From Plumapathes pennacea (Eukaryota > Cnidaria > Anthozoa > Antipatharia > Myriopathidae), in assembly GCA_964036295.1 (NCBI GenBank), contig OZ038472.1, positions 13,364,385-13,428,384 of the forward strand: a stretch of 64,000 nt of DNA, written 5' to 3'. Positions 30,165-42,025 of the stretch are shown piece after piece; position 1 is the first letter of the stretch, and every line of letters starts with the position of its first letter. Below the pieces are notes generated by a model. The model was not told where the DNA came from, ran no database searches, and saw only the letters and a list, made by a program, of their open reading frames with translations. The position numbers and the translations under genes were made by a program.

Positions 30165-31470
30165 GTGACATTTCTGATGAATGTGTTCTCGGATTTTAAT
30201 ATTTGGTGCGATGATACCTTATTGCCTCCGCAGGGTTTAGGCCCAGAGGCCAAACCCCGAGGAGGCATCATTGGAGTCCCCGGGTATATGTTACTTACAG
30301 TATATGCGAACCGAAGAAAGTGATCGATCAATGGCTCGTATCGACTTGAGCGAAGGTGCCGTCGTGTTCCCTTTGCTGATGTGTAAAAAACATTTGAGGC
30401 ATGCATTTATTTCCACTTTGCCCATTCTTCAACTAGTGTTGTAAATTTGTCTCACCCGGGACTTGCAAGCCACTTTAAAAAGGTCGCGAAATCTGAAAAA
30501 AACTTTTCAACAGTACTTCGTCGCTCAAGCGTTCATTCACAATATCTGTCCACCCATTGGTTATGAGCTGATAACCCATGTCCAAGGAACCAATCAAAAA
30601 CCTAGAAATTCAATAACCGTGGTCCAGTTTACAGTTTTTAGTTAGTGGTCACTATTACTCAGTAGTATTCATTGTATTTACTTTATTTACTTTTGATTTC
30701 ATTGTTCTCTTGGTTCGTTAACCATTGGAATTTGACGCCAAGCGAGAAATGAATAATGTTATATACGTGGCAGTAAGATAACAGCTTGCGTGTCGGATAT
30801 GGTTACTTTTCCCTACTGGGACAAGCCAGGTATGAGTCTATGCTATAACCGCACTTACAATGCCAACGGGCTATGCATCGCTTTTGAAGACAAATTCTAA
30901 AAGCAACTACACTAGCGCTGTGTGTCCTTGCGAGGCGAACTGGCAATCACAAGGTACGTTTTCGACTTAATACGGTTTGTCCGGGCATCCCAAGTTGCGT
31001 CAATAAGCCACTTTCACAATCACGCGCAGTTGTAAATAGCACTTTTTACTCCTCAAGTAAGCAAGTTTTTGTTAAGTAAATCTCTCTGTACGTAGAGCTT
31101 GGTTTTGTTTCTACATGACTGCATTATCGCTAAAGAATCAGTCATCTACTCTGCCCGCCAAGTTTTTTCGTCTGATGGCCTTGCAGAACCGATCTGTGCT
31201 TTACGAACTGCGCATGATCGTGAAAGCGGCTTATTCGCATTGATCCACATGACATACAGCCAACTGGGCTTTGGCTGACTTTTTCCAACTGAATTTTGGG
31301 ATCAGTCTTGCAGAAAACGGATATCCGGACGCGAATTTTGGCGCCAAAACATACTGAGATTTTATAGCTACACTGATCAGAAATGTTCCGCACAAAGAAA
31401 TCAGGACCCGCAGTGGTCGGTTCGATTACGAAAAGTCACCTAACATGCGCTTACATTTTCTTATTTTTAG
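30165..31470. other. Intergenic; one frameshifted EGF-like exon at ~30831-30953
   Basis: Between an acceptor GACAAGCCAG and a donor ACAAG/GTACGT the plus strand reads GMSLCYNRTYNANGLCIAFED. After a one-base shift it continues SKSNYTSAVCPCEANWQSQ. Cysteine spacing (N-x-x-G-x-C then C-x-C) looks like part of an EGF module. It may be a decayed exon of a Notch-type gene. The remainder of the stretch shows no gene. Confidence 0.35.
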
Positions 31471-31483
31471 AGCCAGCTAGTAG

Positions 31484-31550
31484 ATGGGGGCTGCCACGTG
31501 GGCCGAAGCAGTTCTTCTCTTCTCCGTATTGATTGTCACCTCAGTTACAG
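31484..31550 (+). CDS. Signal-peptide exon of the Notch-GT gene
   Basis: ATG at 31484 lies 13 bases inside an exon that follows the acceptor TTATTTTTAG. It encodes a typical leader (VLLFSVLIVTSV) and ends in phase 1 at 31550. The next exon enters in phase 1. The following intron (31551-33365) is non-coding. It contains a dispersed repeat at about 31850-31960 (GCGACCACCTCTC type) that also occurs in the intron at 40100-40220. Confidence 0.85.
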
Positions 31551-34500
31551 GTAACTTTATAGACAGTAGTTATTAGGGTCGGCCAATTTTTGCAGCCAGT
31601 AGTCGAGTTACTAATCCTACTGGTAAAAAACGAACTGGTTATATAAATATTTATGTTAATCAGTTTACATTCCTGAGATTCTGAGAGTAATTATTTGGTC
31701 CTGGATATAAGTATTCGTTTTAATGGCCCGATTGATGTAATGTGTAGTTAGTTTTATTCTATGTGAATATTATTCAACCCAGCATCCTTTTTCGTTTGAG
31801 GCAGACTGTTAAATGTTTATATATATGTACAGTGGAACCTCCTGAGCGACCCCTCTCGTAAGCGACCACCTCTCTTAAGCGACCACCAGTTACCAAATGA
31901 CCGATTGGTCCTCAGTCAAATTACTATTAACTCAAGGTGTTATCCGCTCACTAAAAATTGCATTATTTGACACTGGTTGTGGCTCAAAGCTGAATCTCAC
32001 TTAGGCCTCCCATGGCGAAAAATTCCCGTAAGCGTTTTAATAGCATTTTAATCATGCCCTTAGGTGCAACACTAGCTTGCATTCAAGTAAACCACTTTGT
32101 TTTATTATCTCATTTATTCAATATGTGTTTTTCATCGATATACTGAGATAAGACAATTACTTGATCCGGTTCAATGAAGCTAGTAACAGCTGCTATGAAA
32201 CAAAGACAACTGAGAACAAATATGCCGCCATCGTAAGAACACTACAGCTTGGAGCGCGCGATAGCAGGGCGTTACACTTTGCTAAAGCCAGGAACTTTAG
32301 GGAAAAGTTGGGGCTAAATTTCAGACGTTTTAGGGTCCTTACACCTTCCAATCTGATTATCTTAATTGTCTTTCAAATTCTTTATTCTTGATTGACCAGC
32401 CATAGCGAATCTCATGCTCTCTGAATAGTGGGGGTGTATTGGGCGTGTATTTAATTCCGAATCAACGTAAGCGAAACGGTTTGTTATGTAGACGTACCAT
32501 TTCATGCAAATTTTACTTAAATAAATATTGTATTTTTAGAAGTGCCCACGCGTTTATCAAGCATCTGCGCACGCGCACGACTTGAAGAATTTGAGGTCTG
32601 AGATTTTTCTTAAAAAACTGACGAAAGCTACGAAAACAGAAGGCTGGTCTGTATGTTCTTATCGACCCGTGATATTCCGACCATTTTGTGTAATTATAAT
32701 AATTAAAAATTATTCGCCGAAGTGGAGGTGAATAGCGGTGGCTATTTCGAAATTGAGTAGCCAATCAGAGCGCGCGGAAAGCACTATTCACTTTTGTTGT
32801 ATATACTGAGTACTAATGACCGTGTAAAAGTATGGCAATTTAAGTCTTAGCTACTCACAAACCATTTGATTAGTCGTCCTCTGTTGACAGTTTTATGTTT
32901 ACAGGTGCTTGATAATATAAAGACTGTTGGTTTGAGCCACGAAATGTCGCACGTAGATTGTGTTGCTTCGTGTGACTTGCTCATGCGACAAATTTTCAAG
33001 TCAGGTCTCGGTCGCACTTGTGACATTAGCGACAATAATGTGGACATTTACAACTTCTCAGGTGCAAACGGCGCTTTGTCGCCGGCGAATATGTTGATGA
33101 GCTGCTACTAAACTTCGGAGAAACCGTCGTTTTTCTCTGGATGCTTAGTTAATTATTAACTAAATAGTCTAGTGCTACCGGGCTCTTAACCAACCACGAC
33201 CTCACATGACACTCATATATCTATGCGACAAATCGACAACGAGGCGACAGGCTCATGCGACAAGTCACATAAAATGATAATGTCGCGAGGACATGTCGTG
33301 TGTGACACTTGGACCTTAGCGTCTGTCATAAATGAATGTTCACGCTTAGTCTGCTCTTTCCTTAGCTCACTATCTTGCTTGTATTACGGGGCATTGCCAT
33401 AATGGGGGAAACTGCTCTCTCGTCAATGGACATCCTAAGTGCAGGTATTTATACCCAGTAAGAGATAACATAAAACAGTCGAGCCTCTTTAACACGGATA
33501 TTAGAGAGTGAGTTGTCCGTATTGCATAGGACATCGATGTGACGTCATTCCAAAGAAATATTAATACAATAACAGTTTTTGATCATAACAAAGTGATACA
33601 AAATGCCTAATGCGGCTTTTACTGCATGATTAAAGGACGATGAATTACATTTCTATGGTCTCTTTTCATTCTGTCACAATTGATATTGTTGTTTTCGCAA
33701 ATTACTGTGTTGACTTCCGCAGTCTCTTTTTCTGGTTTTACTTCTTCAGTCGGTTTTTCTCCCTTTTGCTCTTCCTTGAAAGTATGTATGAATTTTGCTC
33801 TCTGCGGCCAACTTTTGGTGTCCTTAGTCTGTAATATGGAGGGTTCGCCTTTAAATAATAATAATAATAAAAAAAAAACAGAAGTGTCCTTAAAGAGAGG
33901 TTTGCCTGTATGTGGATAATATATTTGTGCAGCTGAAAATGCAAATACTTTAAGGCCGTAAAACCCGGTTATGAGATATATTTGTTCATATTGACATCCA
34001 GTATATCGAGGTCTCAAAGTAGTTGCAAACAGTTATAAATAGTTTATTAACGCATTTATTTGTTACCATAATTTCGGGAAAAGAATATTCAGATGCAGTT
34101 GTCTTGTCGTTTAAAGAATGATAAACTCATTAGCTCGACGAAAATTGAAGCGATGACCATTTTTATACTTTTTATATTTCCTCCATAGTTGCAATTCACA
34201 TTTCACTGGCATTCATTGCGAGAAAGACGTGGATGAATGCAAAAACATCTCTCCGCCTTGCCAAAATGGAGCCACATGTGTCAACTATTTGGGCGGCTTT
34301 AGTTGCAGCTGTCTCCACGGCTGGAACGGGTCTGACTGTTCCATAAACATTAATGAATGTGAACCCGATGGCTTTTCTAATTGCCACAATGGAGGAACAT
34401 GTGTAGATGGATTAGGGTATTATACGTGTGTCTGCCCTCAAAACAAAACAGGTTTGTTCTGCACACTTGCTGTTGGTGCTAATAATGCTCAAGGGTGAAG

Positions 34501-37301
34501 TTATTGGTTGAGTTTAAAATCATCAGCAGTCACATGTAAATTGATAGGTTTTTTTTGCTTTGGTGTCTTATTGGTTTTCCTTTAGGCCCAAGATGTGAGC
34601 ATGATAAATGTGTGACGAATCCCTGTGCAAACTCAGCTACGTGCATACTGGATGAATCTGGGAATGCCAGTTGTATCTGTTCCAAAGGCTGGACTGGAAA
34701 ACTTTGCAATTTTGAGAAGAACAAGTCAGTATGCGATAGTGTATATGCCTCCAATCCACCGTGCTACAATGGAGGAACGTGCAAAGAAGTCAATGAAAAT
34801 ATCGCCTGTGACTGCGTTCCCGGTTTTAGCGGTTAGTTGTTCTAGCTCAAGATGTATCGAATGAGTCGTTTTGTTTTGCTTTTGTTTTGTTTGTTTTTGT
34901 TTTTTGTTTGTTTGTTTGTTTGTTTTTTTCAGCGAAAGGTCCTCATTTTCAGGCTTAGAATGACAGCAAAGTTTAGATCTAACCGAGGTTTTAGCTTAAT
35001 CGTGATTTGAACAACCTGCCCTGAGGTTTAACACCATTTTCCATTTGGTCCTAATGGTTATTTTTGTCACATATACATATTCCTAATCGGAGAGCAGCAT
35101 CTAAATCAGTGGTGGTGTGAATGGCCAATGTCTTTGATCTACTGATGCGATGTATATTTCATCGTATGATTTTTGTCATTTCCAAGCTGACAAGGAAGGT
35201 CTAAATTAGCAATATACTGAAAGTCAACTATGTAGATAGTGCCACTTGTTCATCTAATGTCTGATCGTTCGGGTGAGACTATTAGTCTTCAGAAATCTTA
35301 TTGAGTACTGACAATTCAACACCAGGCAACTTCATAAGCATCTAATTCAGATGATGGCATACGTCTCCACTTGCTGCTGTAATTAGCAAGGAGTTCTAGT
35401 GATCGTTAATTCTCTTCTTTTTTAGGCAAATACTGTGAAAAAAGAGCTCCGTGTCAGTCAAGTCCCTGTCGTAATAATGGGACTTGTACGGCCAATGTAG
35501 GTGAATTTAACTGCACTTGCATTAAAGGGTTTTCGGGCGAACGATGCGAGAGAAATATTGATGACTGTGCCTCGTCACCATGTGAACATAATGGTACATG
35601 TGTTGATGGAATCAATGCCTACATTTGCCATTGCATTGGTGGTTACACCGGCAAGAATTGCAAGGCTGAAATTGATGAGTGTGTCAGTAATCCTTGTGCA
35701 AACGGTGGCACTTGCCGGGATCGCGTGAACGGATTTCAATGTGATTGTCGAAAGGGATTTAGAGGTAAGTCAGCTGGTCGATTTTCAACCTTTCATTTAG
35801 CTTAGTATTTAATTTTCATGTTCGTACGTTACTTGTTGTAGTTAACTTGTGTGTAAAACAAGTATTGGAGAATCAATAACTGCTAATTAAAGTTTATAAA
35901 TCCTTATATTCTCTACCGTGTGATTTGCCAAAACAATACAGGAAAGCAATGTGAGATTGTGAACCAAGATGAACCCCATGTTTGTTCAGTTCCAGCTGCT
36001 GGCATTAAACTCTGCAAAGTAAGTCGTAGCGTCTAATATTATAACGTAGTTTTTTCTCATTATGTTTTGTGTGTTTGATTTTTAGGCCCTGTTTACACTT
36101 GAAAACTATTTCAGATACAAAGTATCCGGATAGACCTACTTTCGATTCCGGATTCGTTTTCCCTCCGGATTCACTAAAAATATTCACTACAAGACTTTAT
36201 GCTCTCTAAGCAACAAACTTACTACTACAGTTCTACTAACCCTTCAACCTAATTCTACATTTTAAACCACGACTAATTTAGGTCGCGTTTAAGAGACTAG
36301 CCCTCGCAGCTCGCAGTTTTGTTTTTGTTCTTGTTTTTGAGGTTATGCTTGCAAGGTATAGCAGGGTAATAGAACGTAAAACTAACTTGCAGTACCGTCA
36401 TATGAGAATAGTAAAATGTGCGTTGTCTCCTACCATTGCTTGCAGGCCAAGTATAACAATAAAACATTTGGCTGGAATAACGGGAGCTGCTCTCTTGGGA
36501 CGAAGCCTTGGGACAAATGTACCACAAAGACAGCCAAAGGCTTCTTCTGTTATCAGGTTTTTCAAGATGGCCAATGTGATAAAGAATGCGATACGGATCT
36601 CTGTCTTCGGGATGGGTTTGATTGCGAGAAAGAACGGCCTCATTGCAGGTGCAGTAAACAGTAAACGCAACCTAACACGTCATGTTTAAGGCCGTTTTTG
36701 GATGATTGTTGAAAGTAATCGTGTGATTGCTTTGGTTTTGCGTTTGCTGCGTTTTGTTCGGTTTCGTCTAAATATGTTTAGCATTCTTAGACAATCAGGC
36801 CGAAATGGCAAGGTCGCATCTGAGTATCTTAAAGAAAAGTTGCTATATATTTGTATTTACAGTTGTTATTGCCTGCGCTCTTTACAGACTCTCTTCAAAT
36901 TGTTCGTCCGTCTTCAACGATGGTCATTGTGATGAACATTGCAATAAAGGAACATGTTTCAAAGATGGCTTGGATTGTACGGGAAAAAAAGGAGACGCTG
37001 TGAGTTAGAGTATTTTGCCTCACATACACAATGAAATGGACGTACGAAAAGCAACAGTTTTTCGGATGCTAGTTTTCCCGTGTTCAAATATCTGTGTCTG
37101 TACGTTCATCTGTATCAGTATATCGCTACTTAGTTAGTCATATTTAGTATCATCCTGGGAAACGTTAACAATTAGTATTTTTGGTTAGGGAGTTTAATTT
37201 TGTCTCATTATTGCAACGAAGAATTTTACGTTTTATTTATTTATTTTTACAGATTTTAGTGATATTGTAACTTAGTACGTTTGTAGATAGAGGGCAACTA
37301 G

Positions 37302-37355
<54 letters not shown>

Positions 37356-38475
37356 ATTATTATTATTTTATTTATTTATTTATTATTTTAATTATTATTT
37401 TAATTTTTATTTATATCTCTTTCAGGCTGAAGGCACCCTGGTGTTTACTGTACTGCGCACTTTTTGGAACAAATCTCAACAGTTTATGTTCAAATTGTCC
37501 CACTTGGTCAAGATGGTCGCCACCATTGAAACTAATGGAAACAACGAGCGCATGGTTTCGCCAACTCACAAAAAGAGAGCACACAGCAATGTTTCAGAGC
37601 TGTAAGTTCCGTTATAAACTTGCAAGTTCAATTTTCGGGTGTAGCTTCGGTGTAGGTAGAATGTGTTTTTCCACTGTTTTCATGGGCTTCTCATTTCGTA
37701 TTCAATACATCCACTTTACATTGAATGCAACACTCACGCCCATAACACTGGCACAGCAGTTATTGGGAGGCTACCTGCAGACTGCAAAGCTGGTACGAGG
37801 TACTTATCTGACTGCGCTCAACAGTCTATTAGATCTTTTCTTTAGATCAGTGGGATGGAGATACATCTCGCTCCAGCATTGCTAGCTAGTCGAAAGGGGG
37901 AGGGCGGGGAACGGGGGGGGGGGGGGGGGGGGTAGGATCCTGTTTTGCTGACATCATCACTTAGATGATTTTGTTTCTCTTCAGAACCGAGGTTCACGTG
38001 AAATTTTACAAGCAAGGTTACACAGGGAAATACCTGAAAGATGTGAATATGGTGCGTTGCTTTTGCTGTCAATAAATGATGTTTAAGTGGCTTACAAGCG
38101 TTTTTCCAAGCAACCAGGAGTGTTCAACAGGGCAAAGAGTACTGTAAAATGACTTATGTTAGCCGATTGTGTGAACGTTTGAAATTTCCTTAGATTGAAG
38201 TAACTGAGTTTTTGACAGTGTGAACGCGTGCTAATACAATCTCGGTGTAGATCTTTGTGTGAACGAGCCACATTTGAACGATGCAGTGAATGCGAAATGT
38301 CACGTGCATAGGCCGCCTAAATTGTTTAACTTAATTAAATAACATCCCAAATCTAATTATTCTAGATTAAGGATTTCTTGGGAGCGTTAAAAGTATACAG
38401 AAAGCTGGACCTCCCTTGCCATGTTTTTTCGGTCGAAAGTAAGTACCCACAAAGTAATACGTTTACTACTACTAC

Positions 38476-38553
<78 letters not shown>

Positions 38554-38571
38554 CATCATCATATCATCATC

Positions 38572-38609
<38 letters not shown>

Positions 38610-41600
38610 CATCATCATCATTATTATTATTATTATTATTAGCAAATTAAACATTAGGTTAATGAGATGATCTGAATTGTTGATCTGTGTTTATTACCTC
38701 GACTTTTCTTTGTGAGCTTATTTTCAAAAGTAAGAAATAATAAGGGGAGAGAAATAAGAAGTAAGAGAAGAAACACTGCATTTTATGTCTGTAGTTACGT
38801 TGAGTCAGCTGAAGCACTTAGAAATTGTTAAGAACATTAACGAAGTCTCGAGAAGTCTTACTTTCTTTCCTTCGTAAATGATATAACATCAAATACGAAC
38901 AAAGGCCTCCTTCTACACTTGTTTTTTAGTTTTCTCGAAACTTTAAAATTCTCCTTATCATTTTCAGGTCGGATGCCCATAAAGATTCGACCGCCATCGA
39001 CGTTATCTCTTACAACGTATTGGAATAAAGAATGGCTTATACCTCTTTTGATGTTTACGGGCGCTTTTCTGCTTAGTGCTTTCATATTTTGTATTTGTGG
39101 TCGCCTTTTTTACAAGAGAATGTACACCAAGGTGATGTCCCGTGCTGGTTTTGCGCAAAACCGAAAAGATGAGAGCATGCTTCTGCAGGATGACGGCGCT
39201 GAAGATGCTGCAGATGCTCTAGACAGGTAAGACAGCTGTTATTTTGTTCCGTACTTATTGGTACTTTGACAATCAAATCAAGGTGTTCCGAAACATGATG
39301 TACTTAGAAAACTCCTTCTGTGACTATTCCGGATCTATTCCTATTCCGTTATAAAAAGTAACAGGAATACACAGAATATTATCTCCCACCATAACATGTT
39401 TATTTTGTTGTGTGTTATTCTGATAGCTGACATGATAATAGTATCTGACATGCCAATGTTTAGTAATATTTTGCCTCTTAAATAAAAATCAGAAGATTGA
39501 TCTTTTTAACGTGATCATAAAGTCCTGTACGAGGGTATAAACCAACCGAAGACGTTGTATAAGCCCAGTGTTTATAACCGATATTGCTTTATTCGACTAA
39601 TACAAAACTCAATGAATTTTCACAACTCACAGATGCAGCAACAATAACTCTTGTGAAGCAGATGACCAGGGTTCTTCTGTAGACTCCGCTACGTCTGTCA
39701 CGTTAGACGCTGAACGTGGTAATGCATACTACAAGCGTAATTCAACTCCACGCCGCTGTGAACGTCACCAAACACACGAGGCAGAGCGGCTGTTAGATGG
39801 AGCTGATGCTAACGCCAAGGACAGTTCTGGACGGACTCCAGCTGTAGCGAGTCAATCATTCCCCCATGCTGAGGCAGCTTCGTCTCAAGCGAGCAATATT
39901 CCTGGAGTGGTTGGTTCCAAAACGACCGCCAGTCCGCCACAAGGTGCCCGCCCTAAAACGACCAGAGTGAACGGAAATCGAAACGGGAAATTTGTGCCAG
40001 TGAAGCATGCCGGGACTAACGAGAACATTAGAATGCCTCTGCTAGAATCGTCACCACACCGGGACAGTGGCAATGAAACTCAAACGGTGAGTCTTAAATG
40101 TGGTCATGGTCGCTTACAAGAAGTAACGTCGTTTACGAGAGGTTTTACCAATAGTAATTTGACTGAAAAACCAATTGGTACTTTGGTTACTGGTCGCTTA
40201 AGGAAGCTTGTTTCCCCGTAGTTGAAAGGATTAGCGGGAGATGCCACCATTTTACCGTCGAGGGGGTATAATTTTTAGTTGCTTCATTCTTGAAAAACTT
40301 AATCGCCGGCCGGATAATTATGATGGACATATTTATAAGTGACTTAAGTGATTTATTAGTGAGCTTATTTATAAGCTCGCCGAAGTACCTCGGTAAATTT
40401 TCACTGCTATTCACCTCCACGTCAGCAAATAATTGTTAATTATTTGCAGAACACAGATTTCTGAACAAGTAAGTGCAACATACGTTTACGAAATTTGCAG
40501 TCTGCAATTGTTTTATTTTGTGTAATTCTATTTTTTTTTCCATTTTCTGTATAGTACGTTCATCCCAGTGGAGACGCCCGCCTTACCACTGAGCAGCCGT
40601 TCGTTCAAACAGATCAAATGCACATCTTGTTCTTAGCCAAAACATGGGACGAGTCCATCATAAATCACATGTCCGTACAGTTTGCAAAAAGTGGAAAGGG
40701 GCGAGTATCTTGTCTGGTGGCACACACTAACGAAGACGAAAAGGCAAAAGCTAAGAGAGCCGGGGTTCATTTGTATCTCGCCAACTCCCTGATCGGGTGC
40801 TCAACCGATGACCCTATATTTTTACCACCAGATGGCTTAATTGACGTTGGAGTAGATGTTATCATTGGTTTTGGTCATTTTGGCGGTGTACACGCCCAAA
40901 TTGTAAGGCTTCGTTTTCGCAACAGTATCTGGGTTCATATTGCAGGGTCTTCTTCTGAAGATCAGACTAACTGTGAAATTCAGTTTTGTGAGGACTCAGA
41001 TCTGACTTTTGCCATTGGACGTAAAATGGCAGCAGAATGCGAAGGCCGACTTGCATCGAATAAGAAGACTGTTCATGACATTGTCCCTGCAACATTCAAG
41101 GAGTTCCAAAAGTATGAACAGTCAGATGATGAAAGGGATGTTTCTAAAGTGATAACCTTTTACCCCTCTGTCAGAGAGCTTATTGCAGGTGGAGATATCA
41201 CCAGAATTCCAGCCAAAGCAGTTGGTGGGCTGTCGCGCGACAAATACCGGTTGATTGCCGTGCGTTCTCCGCAGGATGAAGCCAATGAATTGGAAACATT
41301 CCTCCGGAGTGACATTTCTCCCGGCCAACTGAGTGTACGAGGGCACTGTAGCACTGAGGAGAGTTGCAAACTGTTTGTTGAAGGAGATTTGCTGCTTCTG
41401 CCCTTCTCACCATCTAAAACCGAACAGTTTGGTTTCGTTGGCCTGCAGGCTCTTTCAGCAGGTCTTCCTATCCTCGTCGGCAAGGATCTAGGACTTGCGG
41501 AAGCTTTGAGAAAGGTGCCCTTTGGTAGGTCGAGCATAGTGACCTCTAACAAGCCAGAAGACTGGAGCAATCACATTCAGGTTGTGAACGACCAGCAAAG

Positions 41601-42025
41601 AAGTTTACGTCTTTCAGAGTATGACATATTGCGTCAAAGCTATGACGAGCAGTACTCCTGGGAAGGACAATGCAGTAAAGTCCTTGAGGAGATCTTCAAA
41701 TTAGTGCATGAAAAAAAGGTATGTTTTGTTTTTGTTTTCACATTTAGATCCATTCATCCTTGCTTTATACCTTAACCCTTCGAGTCCAAAAAGATAGTTT
41801 CTCCTTGCCTCACAACTTGAAGATACAGTACGGTATGGACAACTTAGTATCTGATTACTTGCACGGTAGACAGCTGATCAAAATTTGAATTCTCTTTATG
41901 TCTCTAATACTCCTGTCTCTTTGCAACAGATGAAAAGATTTTGTACGTAAAGGGTTAAGGAGTAATATTTTTTATTTACATTTCAGCAAGATATCGTGAA
42001 AGACGAAATCCAGGACTCTGCATGA
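31484..42025 (+). CDS. Notch-like receptor fused to a GT-B glycosyltransferase domain
   Basis: Fifteen coding exons join without a frame break: 31484-31550, 33366-33444, 34189-34451, 34586-34831, 35426-35764, 35942-36018, 36446-36648, 36888-36999, 37426-37601, 37985-38051, 38366-38438, 38968-39226, 39633-40086, 40555-41718, 41987-42025. They total 3,618 nt and encode 1,205 residues. Domain order: signal peptide, eight EGFs, LNRs, NOD/NODP, membrane span, a ~200-residue linker with a fossil ankyrin fragment, then a ~390-residue GT-B domain. Ectodomain exon phases equal those of Notch at 841-11157. Unlike Notch it lacks the CSL-docking RAM motif, a working ankyrin array and the NLS, so a canonical Notch output is unlikely. 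The enzyme-like module would face the cytosol. An alternative is two neighbouring genes, with the second starting at ATG 40618; the in-phase splice makes fusion more likely. Confidence 0.85.
33366..36018 (+). CDS. EGF exons of the Notch-GT gene
   Basis: Exons 33366-33444, 34189-34451, 34586-34831, 35426-35764 and 35942-36018 encode eight EGF modules, versus about 20 in the neighbour. Examples are HCHNGGNC completed by FTGIHC, DVDEC, NINEC, NIDDC and EIDEC starts. The phase-2 break inside the first EGF is identical to exon 841-913 of the neighbour, and here cysteines 5-6 are present. The last exon ends in phase 0 before the LNRs. Confidence 0.92.
36446..36999 (+). CDS. LNR exons of the Notch-GT gene
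   Basis: 36446-36648 has FGWNNGSC, then FQDGQCDKEC...CLRDGFDC. 36888-36999 has VFNDGHCDEHC...CFKDGLDC. Calcium-site Asp and Asn residues are kept. The first partial repeat has Tyr-Asn where the neighbour has Cys-Asn, so one LNR disulfide may be missing. This part should still fold as a negative regulatory region. Confidence 0.88.
37301..37400. repeat. ATT microsatellite in intron
   Basis: A run of TTA/ATT units with TTTA blocks lies just upstream of the NOD exon acceptor at 37425. A second, longer run at 38466-38642 (ATT and ATC units) lies in a later intron. Translations in any frame give only homopolymers. Confidence 0.9.
37426..38438 (+). CDS. NOD/NODP exons of the Notch-GT gene
   Basis: 37426-37601 (AEGTLVFTVLRTF...QFMFKLSHLVKMVA), 37985-38051 and 38366-38438 match the neighbour's heterodimerisation region exon for exon; the last two have identical lengths (67 and 73 bp). 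The furin S1 motif RKRR is replaced by HKKR (37567-37578), which lacks Arg at P4, so S1 cleavage may be weak or absent. Confidence 0.87.
38968..39226 (+). CDS. Membrane-span exon of the Notch-GT gene
   Basis: The span LIPLLMFTGAFLLSAFIFCI is followed by GRLFYKR. At the aligned RAM position the neighbour has VWFP, but this gene reads VMSR (39132-39143). The Trp and Pro needed for CSL docking are gone. The exon ends with an acidic Ala/Asp-rich stretch in phase 2. Confidence 0.9.
39633..40086 (+). CDS. Linker exon with fossil Notch intracellular parts
   Basis: It contains [20 protein letters not shown], clearly derived from the ankyrin unit [20 protein letters not shown] of the neighbour. Further on comes RPKTTRVNGNRNG, derived from the pre-NLS stretch [15 protein letters not shown]. 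The core ankyrin array between these is deleted and the basic cluster is lost. It ends in phase 0 at a good donor (ACG/GTGAGT). If this intron is retained, translation ends at 40219 without the GT domain. Confidence 0.85.
40555..42025 (+). CDS. GT-B (group-1 glycosyltransferase-like) domain and C-terminus
   Basis: Exon 40555-41718 is open in phase 0 from its first base, and a 39-bp last exon ends at TGA 42023. The N-lobe starts MHILFLAKTW...INHMSVQFAKSG and contains GVDVIIGFGHFGG. The middle has QFCEDSDLTFAIGRKMAAE, a motif I associate with GT domains of invertebrate immune-type proteins. The C-lobe has TEQFGFVGLQALSAGLPILV, the nucleotide-sugar site of GT4-like enzymes. The usual E-x7-E is E-x7-Q here (41422-41448). 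The intron-poor exon suggests capture of an existing GT exon. Activity and donor are unknown. Confidence 0.85.

Noticed and set aside
33619-34017. 132-codon minus-strand frame
   Set aside because: Lies in an intron, has low-complexity Leu/Phe/Lys runs, no splice context and no family resemblance.
38421-38650. Long open frames of Leu, Ile or Tyr repeats on both strands
   Set aside because: They are translations of the ATT/ATC microsatellite in an intron of the Notch-GT gene.
40618-42025. Separate glycosyltransferase gene starting at ATG 40618
   Set aside because: The exon is open in phase for 63 bases upstream of this ATG to a clean acceptor matching the donor at 40086; kept only as an alternative.
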